DNA of 64,000 nt from Janthinobacterium agaricidamnosum NBRC 102515 = DSM 9628 (GCF_000723165.1 NZ_HG322949.1:2477533-2541532); one strand, 5' to 3'; shown: positions 1-8,723, counted from the first letter of the stretch. Translations and numbers: made by a program. Notes: generated by a model from the sequence alone, not told the origin.

Positions 1-582
1 GGACCTGGCCAGATGCTCAATTCGCCGATCGATGCGGCGATTGCCGTCGCCAATCCGTACAAAGGCAAAGGCAAGGACGGCATGTTGGCCGATGAATCGC
101 CTGAGCAAGCCAAGGCCCGCTGGCTGGGAACCTTCGACAAAAACTCTTACCACTCCAGTATCGTCAGTAATCCGATGCACTCCGAAAAAGCCACCGCCTA
201 TGATCTGTGCATAGGCGTCAGCGATATTTTGAAAGATGGCGATTTGACCTGGATCCGGTTTTTGCGGGCGGTTGCGGATTGGCGGACGAATTGGTTTGGG
301 AAGGCCGCATCTGACCCTTCCAGTAACAAAAAAGATCCTTCATTTTCTCCACCGGCCGAGGATCTATTGATATTGTTGAATGATTCGAGTGAAATTGATA
401 CCGCTGAGCGCATCATTATTGAGGAAAACTACAACTATTATGCTATTTCTGGAAAAAATCCGGGAAGTCTGCCAGATATGGTCAAAGAGTGCACATTAAA
501 AAATTTGGAACCGCATGTCAAATCAGAGACTACACGGGAAGCAAGTGCAAGAAAAGAAAAATATGTCTATGGAGATAATTAA
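1..582 (+). CDS. tle3: T6SS phospholipase effector Tle3, C-terminal part (5' partial)
   Basis: The reading frame is open from base 1, so the gene begins left of the window and the ATG at 13 is internal. The visible 193 codons resemble the C-terminal DUF3274 region of Tle3 lipase effectors: an NSYHSSIVSNP-type block, then TAYDLCIGVSD, then AVADWR, and a C-terminal RIIIEENYNYY stretch. The alpha/beta-hydrolase catalytic half would lie upstream. Tle3 enzymes are known to be delivered by type VI secretion to hydrolyse phospholipids of rival cells. The next genes encode a Tla3-like adaptor and a PAAR tip, which fits this reading. The last third is clearly more AT-rich than the first. Confidence 0.72.
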   Translation, partial: GPGQMLNSPIDAAIAVANPYKGKGKDGMLADESPEQAKARWLGTFDKNSYHSSIVSNPMHSEKATAYDLCIGVSDILKDGDLTWIRFLRAVADWRTNWFGKAASDPSSNKKDPSFSPPAEDLLILLNDSSEIDTAERIIIEENYNYYAISGKNPGSLPDMVKECTLKNLEPHVKSETTREASARKEKYVYGDN

Positions 583-583
583 A

Positions 584-2134
584 ATGATGGAAATGTGTGT
601 TTTTAAAAATGTGCAGTTAAAGAAATTTATTGCGAGGCAGCATTCAAGAAATTTTCATAGAATAATGTGGCATATTATTTGCACGGTGCTTAGTTTTCCC
701 TTCTTGGCCTGTGCTATGCCGATATCAATATTTACGGAGAATGATAATTTCATGTCATCCATAAAGAAAAGTGGTAATACAGGAATTGAATCGTTGGAAA
801 TTGTCGGTGTTGGCATCAGTGTCGAGACATGGAGGAATCATCCAGGCTACCCGAAACTCAATTTGTGGAAGGCCGTTGATGAGGGAAATGGTGCTTACAT
901 CATTTCACAAGATCCACAGCAATACCCTCATAATATTGAATCGTCAGGAATGATGAGTGCGAAACGCAAGGAGGACGCTGTAGAGACCGCGATGCGCGAT
1001 TTTATGGATTGCTATCCACTTCCGATAGCGATTGTAGGGCCCGCTTTGCAGGGTTCGAATAAAGAAAGCGACAAACACAAAGTGCGCGAATCAAACGCCG
1101 ATAGCTTTGTCGTGACGAAAGATTCTGAACCCTACACATCTGAAGGCGAGTTTGCCGGTCTCCTGACCCAGAGCGGTCAAGTGATGAATTCCTATTTGAA
1201 CGACAATCCCGACAAGCTCTGGAATACCATTTTCATGACGTTTGACGAGCATGGCGATCTGCCTGCCGTCGGTGTGGCGGCCAAGGATGGTGCGTTTCAA
1301 CGGACTGGGCGTTATTACTTTAACGACCGGCCTAAATTTAACGACATGGCCGAATTGGCCTACCACCCCAAAAATGTCCGTACGCCCACCGATAGCTGGA
1401 CCTTCCTGACCCTGATACGGCGTGGCCGCATCGACTGGCTGCGGTCGTTCGCGCCCTTGGTGGAAGACAATATGACCATAAAAAACTGGCCTGCCGGACC
1501 TTCCCGCAACCGGTCCGAGTTTGTCGGCTGGAACAAGGAGCCGGATCAGCCTTTCGTGCCGACGCCTTTTATCCCCAAGCCATGGACACGATTCCAGATC
1601 GATCAGTACGATCATCTGGAAAACCTGGGTACTTTATACCGGCCGCAAGTGGTGTCTTATCTGGACGATCATGGGCAGCCGGTCAAACCGGCCGAACGAC
1701 GGATGCGCATGGAAGCGGCCTTGCGCGCTGCGCTGGCGCCGTTGGGCGGCAAATCTCCGGCGCGGATCTTTTTCGATTACGGCAGTGTGCTGGATGACCG
1801 TAACGGCGCGGCGCGTTTCTTGCCGCTGGTACAGAGCTTGCAAGCGATAGACGACAATTTCAATCTGCTCGATCCCAGGCAGGGCTACGACCTGGCACGC
1901 ATCCTCGGCGATATCGGCGCCGGCAGTCCTTTTATCGCGGTGGCGCTGGCGACGATGGCTGGCCGGCAGTCGGGCGGGGCGACGCTGGTGGCCAATATGC
2001 GGCGCGACGATGGCGCGACCTTGCTGCTGGTGACGCCGCCGAGCGCCGCACAGATCAAGAAGGACGCCGCCATCCAGCGTCCGTTCTGGCCGCGCCCGGG
2101 TTTCGGGAAGCTGCGCGTTTCAGAGGATAACTGA
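584..2134 (+). CDS. Tla3-like (DUF2875) type VI lipase adaptor
   Basis: A 516-residue protein resembling Tla3, the chaperone/adaptor known to load Tle3 onto a VgrG spike. The frame is open from an ATG at 515, but the ATG at 584 is preferred: a GGAG stands 9 bases before it and it follows the tle3 stop by one base. Residues about 28-45 form a single membrane segment after a basic N-terminus (signal anchor or uncleaved signal). The YPKLNLWKAVDEGNG block and the DCYPLPIAIVGP block are Tla3-like landmarks; the C-terminal third is a globular domain ending near RPGFGKLR. The first 250 bases are AT-rich whereas the C-terminal half is GC-rich like the host, suggesting a mosaic gene. It could instead be a paralogous DUF2875 protein of unknown role. 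Confidence 0.68.
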   Translation: MMEMCVFKNVQLKKFIARQHSRNFHRIMWHIICTVLSFPFLACAMPISIFTENDNFMSSIKKSGNTGIESLEIVGVGISVETWRNHPGYPKLNLWKAVDEGNGAYIISQDPQQYPHNIESSGMMSAKRKEDAVETAMRDFMDCYPLPIAIVGPALQGSNKESDKHKVRESNADSFVVTKDSEPYTSEGEFAGLLTQSGQVMNSYLNDNPDKLWNTIFMTFDEHGDLPAVGVAAKDGAFQRTGRYYFNDRPKFNDMAELAYHPKNVRTPTDSWTFLTLIRRGRIDWLRSFAPLVEDNMTIKNWPAGPSRNRSEFVGWNKEPDQPFVPTPFIPKPWTRFQIDQYDHLENLGTLYRPQVVSYLDDHGQPVKPAERRMRMEAALRAALAPLGGKSPARIFFDYGSVLDDRNGAARFLPLVQSLQAIDDNFNLLDPRQGYDLARILGDIGAGSPFIAVALATMAGRQSGGATLVANMRRDDGATLLLVTPPSAAQIKKDAAIQRPFWPRPGFGKLRVSEDN

Positions 2135-2135
2135 G

Positions 2136-2396
2136 ATGGCGCGCCCGGTTTGCCGTGAAGGCGATGCGACCACCCACGGTGGCAAGGTGATCAAGGTCAG
2201 CGGCAATTTCCCGGTCAATGGCAAGCGTGCGGCGCGGGTTGGCGATATGGTCAGTTGCCCCTTGCATGGCGATAACCCTATCATCGAAGGAGGCGGCGCC
2301 ACATTGGAGGGGGGAATTGCCGTGATCTTGCATGGTTGCCATACCGCTTGTGGCAGTGCCGTGATCGCCAATGCAAGCACCGTGGTCTCCGTATAA
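2136..2396 (+). CDS. PAAR-domain protein (T6SS spike tip)
   Basis: An 86-residue single-domain PAAR protein. It starts with the typical MARPVCREGDATTHGG and contains GKRAARVGDMVSCPLHGDN and a late AVILHGCHTACGS block carrying the metal-binding His/Cys residues. PAAR proteins cap the VgrG trimer and sharpen the type VI spike. The ATG lies one base after the tla3 stop, with AGAGG upstream, so it is translationally coupled to the effector module. No toxin extension is present, consistent with a separate cargo effector (Tle3) being loaded through the adaptor. Confidence 0.85.
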   Translation: MARPVCREGDATTHGGKVIKVSGNFPVNGKRAARVGDMVSCPLHGDNPIIEGGGATLEGGIAVILHGCHTACGSAVIANASTVVSV

Positions 2397-2418
2397 ACTT
2401 TCCACCTTTGAGGCGATG

Positions 2419-2691
2419 ATGATGCCATCTCAATCGGAAGTTCTCGTCGAGCAGGATATTTTCTCCGCTCCCCTGGATGTGCCTGCCGGTGCCGAACACA
2501 TCGCACCGGTTCCCGCCCGGGACCTGGCGTCTTCAGCGCTGGCGCCTGCACCGTTAGTCGCTCATCTGACGCAACTGACTTCAGCGCCGGCCAAGGCCGG
2601 TGCTGCTGAGACCGGCACTTTTACGAAAATATGCGTATCGTCGGTATCGGCCATCTTCGCCATGCTGATATTATTTGCCTGGCTTGACTAA
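2419..2691 (+). CDS. Small C-terminally anchored membrane protein after PAAR
   Basis: About 90 residues. Three consecutive ATGs (2416, 2419, 2422) follow a GAGG at 2410-2413; the second or third has workable spacing, so 2419 was taken. An Ala/Pro-rich soluble part is followed by one C-terminal hydrophobic segment (ICVSSVSAIFAMLILFAWL). I do not recognise a family. It follows the PAAR gene by about 20 bases, so it probably belongs to the type VI cassette, perhaps as an immunity or accessory protein. That role is inferred from position only; known Tli3 immunity proteins are periplasmic and look different. Confidence 0.5.
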   Translation: MMPSQSEVLVEQDIFSAPLDVPAGAEHIAPVPARDLASSALAPAPLVAHLTQLTSAPAKAGAAETGTFTKICVSSVSAIFAMLILFAWLD

Positions 2692-2883
2692 GCTCCCTGC
2701 AATACCATCAAGGCTAAGTTTTTACGATTATCAATCAATCTGTTAAACATTTCGCGGCCTGTTTCGTCATGCTTTTGCAATCTTGCGATGTGGATTATCG
2801 GCTTGGGCCGCCTGATCGTTTATGAAAGTTAATGTTCTTATGAAGCACGATATCTTTGGCTCCTCGGTGGCGCGCGCCTTTCC

Positions 2884-3150
2884 ATGGTAGTGACCGTTAT
2901 CGCCGCTGCATGGCTGGCTGCGTCATGCTTCTATCTTGCTTCGCAACATCAGTCACTGTGGGTACGCGCGCGCCAGTGGCCGCGCCTGTTGCGGGCCGGC
3001 GCCGGGGTGTTTGCCGTCGTGTCGGTCTGGCTGGCGGTCCTGGCCAGCGGTTTTTTCTGTGGCGTCTTTATCGCCTTGTCGGCATGGATGCCGGCCCTGG
3101 TCGCGCTGCCGTATGTTGATGCCTGGCGGCGGGTGACGCATGTGGCTTAA
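2884..3150 (+). CDS. DUF3325-like small membrane protein
   Basis: An 88-residue protein with three hydrophobic stretches. It resembles DUF3325 proteins in the order of landmarks: ASQHQSLWVRARQWPRLLRAG, then a WLAVLASGF segment, then SAWMPALVALPY. In other proteobacteria DUF3325 proteins lie beside DUF3649 proteins, PepSY-domain proteins and TonB receptors in iron-uptake loci; here no PepSY gene is present. The ORF overlaps the next gene by 11 bases. No strong ribosome-binding site is visible at this ATG, and a 16-codon reading frame (2840-2890) overlaps the start. Confidence 0.5.
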   Translation: MVVTVIAAAWLAASCFYLASQHQSLWVRARQWPRLLRAGAGVFAVVSVWLAVLASGFFCGVFIALSAWMPALVALPYVDAWRRVTHVA

Positions 3151-3409
3151 ATCATTGGCCGCGCTGGTGCTTGGCCTGCCGTTGGCGGTCGCCGTGATCG
3201 GCCTTGCAGTCTTGCTCAGCGGCGATCATGTCCGTTATACCTTGCCGTGGCTGCTGATGTTTTTCCCGGCCTGGGTAGGTGCGATGAGCATGGCCTTCCT
3301 GTTCCAGAGCGGCGCACGGGCCTGCTTATGGATGGGCGGCGCCAATCTGCTGGCCTACGCGGTGCTGTATGGCGTGAAGGCTGGCGGCCTGGTCACTATT
3401 GGCGCATGA
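3140..3409 (+). CDS. DUF3649-like small membrane protein
   Basis: 89 residues with three hydrophobic helices and the AAL..GLPLAVA...LP...FFPAWVGAMSMAFLFQSGARACLWMG pattern of the DUF3649 iron-uptake-associated family. The start overlaps the end of the preceding DUF3325-like gene by 11 bases, so the two are probably co-translated. In related loci such pairs sit beside a PepSY ferric reductase-like protein; that partner is absent from this window. Family assignment is by pattern memory only. Confidence 0.48.
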   Translation: MWLKSLAALVLGLPLAVAVIGLAVLLSGDHVRYTLPWLLMFFPAWVGAMSMAFLFQSGARACLWMGGANLLAYAVLYGVKAGGLVTIGA

Positions 3410-3581
3410 GGTATCCACTGCGCACTGCCTGATGCCGGACGACGCACCGCTGCAAGGCGGTGCCGGCGATCGATGGCAAGGCGACCAGCAAGTTTTTTCG
3501 TCGTCATCGGCTATCTGTCTCGTATCGTCAAGAAACGAGCAGGTTGATAGCGCAAACTTGCCGGCGCCTTGCGGGGCGCGC

Positions 3582-3794
3582 TTATGCGGCTTCGGCCGGA
3601 TAACCGGCCTGGTTCAGTACCGTCAGTAATTGCAGCTGTGAAGCGCGCTGTTCGTCGAAGCAGACGCTGGCGGCTTGCTGTATCAGCGATACGCTGACGG
3701 TGCTGACGCCATCGACCGCTTCCAATACCTGGTTGACTTCATCGGCGCAGCCTTCATGATCCATGCCGATAATACTTAATTGTGCTGTTTGCAT
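3582..3794 (-). CDS. HMA-fold heavy-metal-associated protein with degenerate metal motif
   Basis: A 70-residue free-standing ferredoxin-like HMA domain similar to copper chaperones (CopZ type). The usual GMTCxxC loop reads GMDHEGC, so the first Cys is replaced by His and only one Cys remains. The rest of the fold is normal: VNQVLEAVDGVSTVSVSL, then a C-terminal LLTVLNQAGYPAEAA. It could bind metal through His/Cys or have become a non-metal domain. It is monocistronic; no CopA ATPase is adjacent. Confidence 0.72.
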   Translation of the reverse strand: MQTAQLSIIGMDHEGCADEVNQVLEAVDGVSTVSVSLIQQAASVCFDEQRASQLQLLTVLNQAGYPAEAA

Positions 3795-3944
3795 CGTAGT
3801 ATCTTTTCCGAATCAAAATGAAGAGCTTATGTGATATTAATAATATCGTCCAGCCCCGCACGATGCAGCGGAAAGAAATATTGATAATTTTTGATGTAAA
3901 TTAAAATAGTTATCTGGTTTTCACTTTCATCGGCCGGATTATTG

Positions 3945-3964
3945 AGAGCGCCTAACAAAACGTT
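3945..3964. repeat. Half copy of dispersed palindromic repeat
   Basis: The 20-mer AGAGCGCCTAACAAAACGTT matches, at 19 of 20 bases, the left arm of the 103-bp palindromic element at 41179-41281. It lies just beyond the 3' end of the lipase lipoprotein gene (stop at 3971 on the minus strand). The rest of the element is missing, so this looks like a decayed or partial copy of an interspersed extragenic repeat. Confidence 0.6.
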
Positions 3965-3970
3965 TTAAGG

Positions 3971-5848
3971 CTAGTGCTGGCGCAAGATGCGGCGAATTTC
4001 CAAAATCGCTTGCGGATTTTCCTGCACGCTGTGCCACGAAGGAATCACTTTTTCCGATAGCGCGCCATCCAGGTGCGCGCTGGTATACGGCACCACGCCG
4101 TCGCTCGATGCTTGCAGCGGCAGCGCAGGGGTATCGTTGCCCATGATCGAGTAATAACGCACCCGCGGGCTGATCGGCAGATCGGCCGCCAGCCGCACGA
4201 AGCCATCCTTGTCGCTCAGGTTGTCGATGCTGTTTGGTATGCGCAGCGGTTCATGGCTGGTTTGACCCGGCCCCAGTTGCGCCAGCGTGCGGCTGACGTC
4301 GCTCAACTGGTCCAGCATCGACAGCGGCAACGTGACCAGGTTGGCGATCCAGCGCGCCACCCGGTGGTTGGCGAACGAGGTGCCGCGGTGCGGTGCGGCG
4401 ATAAAGATGGCGCTGGACACTTGCGGCATCGGCTCGAATTGCAGATACGGCGCCAGGCTGGTCCGCGCCTTGGCCGCCTGCTTGCCGCTGAGCTTGTATT
4501 CGGCGCCGACCGCGTCGAGCAATTGCTGGTCCGAACGCGACACCAGCAGGCGCGACAACACACCGCCCATGCTGTGGCCGATCAGCACCATGTCGTGCGA
4601 CGCGCGCGCCTTGCCGGATGGATCGACGCTGTGCAGCGTCGCTTCGAGCGCCTGGCGAATGGCCAGGTTGTTGACCGCCAGCGGCGCATTGGTCGGATAA
4701 TACACTTGCCAGATTTGATAGCGGCGCCGCAATTGTTCGTCGCCCAACACTTCATTCGCCACATTGATCCACGCCTCCGGGCTGCTGGCCAGGCCATGCA
4801 GCATGACGATGGTGCGCCGTTCGGGATCGTAGGGCTGCATCAGCAATACTTGCGGCCGGTTCAAGCCATCGGCGCGGCCAAACAGCGTGCGCAGCGCCTG
4901 GCCGGCAAAACCGGAGCGCGCCAGCCACAAGCCGTAACCGGCGGTGAAATTGGCCGCCACCGGCAATTGCTGGCCGGCCATCTTGACCGACGCCGTGCGG
5001 TAGGGATCGACCAGCAACACCATCAATGCGCGCGTCGCCAGTACTTGCTCCAGCGTGTCGCCGCTGAAGCGGATCAGCGCGGTAATCACCGGAAACTGGT
5101 TTTCCAGGTAAGGCTGCGGCGTCTCGTCGTCCTGGGCGGGGCGCGGCATCACGGCCACCAGTTCGGCGCCAAAACCGTCGCGCCGGTACACATTGCGCAA
5201 GCCGGAGAATTTCAGCGACGCGGCCGCCACCAGTTCTTGCGGAACGCCGCCGTCCTGCGGCAGGCGCAGCGCCGACAGTTCGCTGTCGACCGACCAGCCT
5301 GCCACGTGGCTGACCGCGCCGTCCGGCTTGCGTCCGCCGGCGCGGCGGAACATATTGCCGACCGCTTTTTGCACCGCGTAATTGTAATAATCGCGGATCT
5401 GGGTCTGGCGCTCCTCGAACGCCCGTTGACCCGGCGTGCGCGCGGTGAAAAACAGGTAGGCATACGCGTGGCGCGCCGTTTCCAGCCAGGCGTTCAGCGT
5501 CGCATCGCTGTCCGGCGCGCTATCGCGCTCGGCGGCCAGCGCGCTGCCCAGCCACAATTCGGCCAGCGCGGACAGGCGCTGTTCATCCGACAAACCGTCC
5601 GACCTGGCCAGCTCGCCACGGCAGGCTGGCGCATTGCCGGCGCACGCTTCCGGTTCGCTGCCGATCACGCGCAATACCTCCTGCGCCGAAGAGCTGAGCT
5701 TGCCAGTGGTCAAGATGTCGCCGCGGCGCTGCTGCAGATAGTCGGCCGGCGAAATCGATTCGACCTTGACGGCGGCGCAGCCGCTCAACAGTAGCAAGGC
5801 CAGCATCAGCAGGTAAGGACGCAGGTAAGGACGGCGCAATATTTTCAT
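3971..5848 (-). CDS. Alpha/beta-hydrolase (lipase-like) lipoprotein
   Basis: A 625-residue predicted lipoprotein: basic N-terminus, hydrophobic core and lipobox LLSGC with the modified Cys at residue 24. The N-terminal half is a family-specific region. The C-terminal half is a classical hydrolase domain with the oxyanion block MLHGLASSPEAW (about residue 350), nucleophile elbow GHSMGG (about residue 425), and a late SSDGVVPYTSAHL plus SWHSVQENP segment supplying the probable acid and His. Substrate is unknown; triacylglycerol or phospholipid esters are plausible. It diverges from the penicillin-binding protein gene. Confidence 0.8.
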   Translation of the reverse strand: MKILRRPYLRPYLLMLALLLLSGCAAVKVESISPADYLQQRRGDILTTGKLSSSAQEVLRVIGSEPEACAGNAPACRGELARSDGLSDEQRLSALAELWLGSALAAERDSAPDSDATLNAWLETARHAYAYLFFTARTPGQRAFEERQTQIRDYYNYAVQKAVGNMFRRAGGRKPDGAVSHVAGWSVDSELSALRLPQDGGVPQELVAAASLKFSGLRNVYRRDGFGAELVAVMPRPAQDDETPQPYLENQFPVITALIRFSGDTLEQVLATRALMVLLVDPYRTASVKMAGQQLPVAANFTAGYGLWLARSGFAGQALRTLFGRADGLNRPQVLLMQPYDPERRTIVMLHGLASSPEAWINVANEVLGDEQLRRRYQIWQVYYPTNAPLAVNNLAIRQALEATLHSVDPSGKARASHDMVLIGHSMGGVLSRLLVSRSDQQLLDAVGAEYKLSGKQAAKARTSLAPYLQFEPMPQVSSAIFIAAPHRGTSFANHRVARWIANLVTLPLSMLDQLSDVSRTLAQLGPGQTSHEPLRIPNSIDNLSDKDGFVRLAADLPISPRVRYYSIMGNDTPALPLQASSDGVVPYTSAHLDGALSEKVIPSWHSVQENPQAILEIRRILRQH

Positions 5849-6016
5849 GGGGTGGACAGAATGGCGATGCGGCGATTATTGGCGGCAGGTGGTGTTTCTT
5901 GCAAGCATAATCTATCCAGTGCGCCAGCCATCTTGCCATCGCTGCCGGCGGCATGGCACGCTCGGGTATACTTGTCGATTGGATTAACAGTAATTATCGA
6001 CAGGCATCGTATCGGA

Positions 6017-8464
6017 ATGGATCAACAGAATAAGAATAACAAGGCGGCCGGCCGCTGGCGTCTGCCGGAATGGGCGCGTGCCGCCGCAACGCGCTGCCAG
6101 GCGCTGTATGTCCGTGGCCATGCACATTTGATGCGCCGCCCGCCGGCCCGCCGTGCCTTGCTGCTGCTGGTGTGGGGTGGCGGCGCTCTGTGCGGCTTGC
6201 TGCTGATCTATCTGCTCATCCTGATTCCATTGACACCCGGCATTGCCGACTTGCGCCAGGCGCGCATTGCGCAAGCGAGCACGGTAGTGTCGGCGGACGG
6301 CAAGTTGCTGGCCAGTTTCGATGAAGGATTGCAAGAGCGGGTGACGCTGAAACAGATTGCGCCGCAAGTGGTCAGCGCATTGATCGCGACCGAAGACCGG
6401 CGCTTTTATGACCATCACGGCATCGATTTTCACCGCATCGGCGGCGCCATGCTGGCCAGCGCCAAGGGCGATGCGCAGGGCGGTTCGACGATTACGCAGC
6501 AATTGGCGCGCAATATGTTTCCAGAGGAAATAGGCCGTTCGCGCAACCTGAACCGCAAGCTGAAGGAGTTGATTACCGCGCTGAAGATCGAAGCGACGTA
6601 CAGCAAGACGGAAATCCTGGAAGCGTACCTGAACACCGTGCCCTTCCTGTACAACACGTTCGGCATCGAAATGGCGGCGCGTACGTATTTCGACAAGCCG
6701 GCCGCCAGGCTCGACATCCTGGAAAGCGCGACGCTGGTCGGCATGCTGAAGGGCACCAATTACTACAATCCGGTGAATAATCCGGAACGCTCGGTGCAGC
6801 GCCGCAATGTGGTGCTGGGCCAGATGCGCAAGCAGGATGTGATCACCGAAGCGCGTTACCGCGAATTGCTGAAACGCCCGCTGCGGCTGCACTTTGCGCG
6901 GCAAACCGAGCGCAGCCAGACCGACACCCATTTCACCGCCTATGTACGCAAATGGCTGCTGGACTGGGCCGATGAAAACGACTACAACTTGCAACTCGAT
7001 GGCCTGGTGGTGCACACCACGCTCGATTTCGCGCTGCAAACGGCGGCGATGAAGGCGGTCGAACGGCAAGGCAATGCGCTGCAAATGATCGCCGACGTGG
7101 AATGGAGCCGGCCCGGACTGACCGGTTCGACCTCGACCGGCACGTTTGCAGAAATGCATGGCGGCATCAAGCCCTTCGATTATTTCTGGCAATCGCATGG
7201 CGCGCTGGCCGATGCCGTGGTGCGCGAATCGGCGTCCTACCGCAAGGCGGTCGAGGGCGGCGAAGCGCCGGCCGAGGTATTAAAGCGCTTGAAGGCCGAC
7301 CGCAATTTCATTAGCCAATTGCATGAAGCCAAGTCGCGGCTGGAAGCGGGTTTTGTCGCGATGGACCCGGCCAGCGGCGAGTTGAAGGCGTGGGTCGGCA
7401 GCCGCAATTTCCAGCGCGAACAGTTCGATCACGTATCGCAAGCGGCGCGCCAGCCCGGCTCGACCTTCAAACCCATCGTGTATGGCGCGGCGCTGGAAAA
7501 AGGCTTGTTGCCGGACCATTTGTACCGCGACGCCGTGCTCGACATCAAGGCGGCCGACGGCACGATCTGGCGGCCGACCGACATGAGCGGCACCAGCGGT
7601 CAGCAGATCCCGATGCGCGACGGCTTGATCTACTCGAAAAACACCATTACCGCGCAAGTGATGCAAGACACCGGCTTGCCGGGCATCATCAAGCTGGCGC
7701 GCGGGCTTGGCATCCGCGACAGTAAATTACAGGCGGTGCCGTCGCTGGCGCTGGGTACCAGTCCGGTGACCTTGCTGGAAATGGTCAACGCCTATGCCAG
7801 CATCGCCGCGCAGGGCGCATACCGCAAGCCGGTGTTCGTCACGCATATTACCGACCGCAGCGGCAAGACCATCGCCAGCTTTAGCAGCGACAAGACCGAG
7901 CGCGCGCTGTCGGAAACGTCCGCCGTCGAATTGATCGACATGATGCGCGGCGTCATCAATCGCGGTACCGGCACCGGCATCCGCTACCGCTTCGGCATCA
8001 ATAGCGACGTGGCCGGCAAGACCGGCACCACGCAAAATAATGCCGACGGCTGGTTCATCCTGATGCACCCGAACCTGGTGGCGGGCGCGTGGGTCGGCTT
8101 CAACGATGCGCGAGTGACCATGCGCAGCAATTATTGGGGGCAGGGCGGCCACAATGCGGTGTTGCTGGTCGGCGATTTCTTCAAGACCGCGATCGATAGC
8201 GGCAAGCTGGACCGCAACGCCATCTTCCCGGGCGGACACCGTCCGGCGCCGCTCAAGCCGGAAGAACCGCCGGAAGAGGCTGTTGAAGAGCCGGGCGACT
8301 TGCAGCCGGAAGGGGGCGTCCCGGCCGTGCCCGCCGCAACTGCTGCGCCGACGGCGCCGTTCCCGTCCGACGCCGAGCAAGTCATGCCGGGTCCCGACCG
8401 CACGGCGCCAGCGGCTCCGGCCACGCCGCCGCCGGACGATGCGGTCCGGCCGGAATCGCCATGA
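6017..8464 (+). CDS. Bifunctional penicillin-binding protein (GT51 transglycosylase and transpeptidase)
   Basis: A class A PBP that polymerises and cross-links peptidoglycan in the periplasm. The ATG at 6017 gives 815 residues; the frame extends to 5852, but that would add a non-family leader. A single membrane anchor near residues 35-65 precedes the GT51 domain with EDRRFYDHHGID (about 125) and GGSTITQQLARNMF (about 155). The transpeptidase domain shows SxxK in QPGSTFKP (Ser about 482), SKN at about 540 and KTGT at about 668. The C-terminus is a Pro/Ala/Glu-rich tail of about 80 residues. It resembles PBP1A/1C-type proteins, but I cannot assign a specific gene name. Confidence 0.88.
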   Translation: MDQQNKNNKAAGRWRLPEWARAAATRCQALYVRGHAHLMRRPPARRALLLLVWGGGALCGLLLIYLLILIPLTPGIADLRQARIAQASTVVSADGKLLASFDEGLQERVTLKQIAPQVVSALIATEDRRFYDHHGIDFHRIGGAMLASAKGDAQGGSTITQQLARNMFPEEIGRSRNLNRKLKELITALKIEATYSKTEILEAYLNTVPFLYNTFGIEMAARTYFDKPAARLDILESATLVGMLKGTNYYNPVNNPERSVQRRNVVLGQMRKQDVITEARYRELLKRPLRLHFARQTERSQTDTHFTAYVRKWLLDWADENDYNLQLDGLVVHTTLDFALQTAAMKAVERQGNALQMIADVEWSRPGLTGSTSTGTFAEMHGGIKPFDYFWQSHGALADAVVRESASYRKAVEGGEAPAEVLKRLKADRNFISQLHEAKSRLEAGFVAMDPASGELKAWVGSRNFQREQFDHVSQAARQPGSTFKPIVYGAALEKGLLPDHLYRDAVLDIKAADGTIWRPTDMSGTSGQQIPMRDGLIYSKNTITAQVMQDTGLPGIIKLARGLGIRDSKLQAVPSLALGTSPVTLLEMVNAYASIAAQGAYRKPVFVTHITDRSGKTIASFSSDKTERALSETSAVELIDMMRGVINRGTGTGIRYRFGINSDVAGKTGTTQNNADGWFILMHPNLVAGAWVGFNDARVTMRSNYWGQGGHNAVLLVGDFFKTAIDSGKLDRNAIFPGGHRPAPLKPEEPPEEAVEEPGDLQPEGGVPAVPAATAAPTAPFPSDAEQVMPGPDRTAPAAPATPPPDDAVRPESP

Positions 8465-8553
8465 TGTGCGGATGCGCCTTGCACAGTTCCGCCAGCCATT
8501 CGGTAAATACCCGCACGCGCGGCCGCGGATGCTGTTCAGCGATATGCTGCGCC
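8457..8553 (-). pseudogene. Remnant of a LysR-family regulator C-terminus
   Basis: Read on the minus strand, this stretch encodes AQHIAEQHPRPRVRVF followed by TEWLAELC, which is the usual C-terminal end of LysR-type regulators. No HTH or rest of the effector domain is found, and the fragment abuts the 3' end of the penicillin-binding protein gene. It is best read as the leftover of a deleted LysR gene. The short length makes this tentative. Confidence 0.45.
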
Positions 8554-8635
8554 CTTATACTTTTTTAGGCGGCGATGGCGGCGCTAGGGAGCATGCCGAT
8601 TAATGAGACTGGCCGCGTGCGATTTCCTTGGGGGC

Positions 8636-8721
8636 GTCAAGATCCTATAGTTCGTCAAGATCCTATAGTTCGTCAAGATCCTATAGTTCCTCAAGATCCT
8701 ATAGTTCCTCAAGATCCTATA
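8636..8721. repeat. 18-bp tandem repeat, 4.8 copies, upstream of marR-like gene
   Basis: The unit GTCAAGATCCTATAGTTC occurs three times exactly (from 8636, 8654 and 8672); a fourth (8690) and a truncated fifth (8708-8721) differ only at the first base. The array ends two bases before the ATG at 8724. The 18-bp period keeps all frames open, so it can be read through as SRSYSS-type repeats in the marR frame. Copy-number change would move the promoter or leader without a frameshift. Confidence 0.9.
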
Positions 8722-8723
8722 TC

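Noticed and set aside
2840..2890. 16-codon ORF overlapping the DUF3325-like start
   Set aside because: Too short to support as a gene; kept only as a note because it could be a leader peptide or frameshift scar.
4073..5794. 573-codon open frame opposite the lipase lipoprotein gene
   Set aside because: Arg/Gln-rich translation with no family resemblance; it mirrors codon bias of the GC-rich minus-strand gene.
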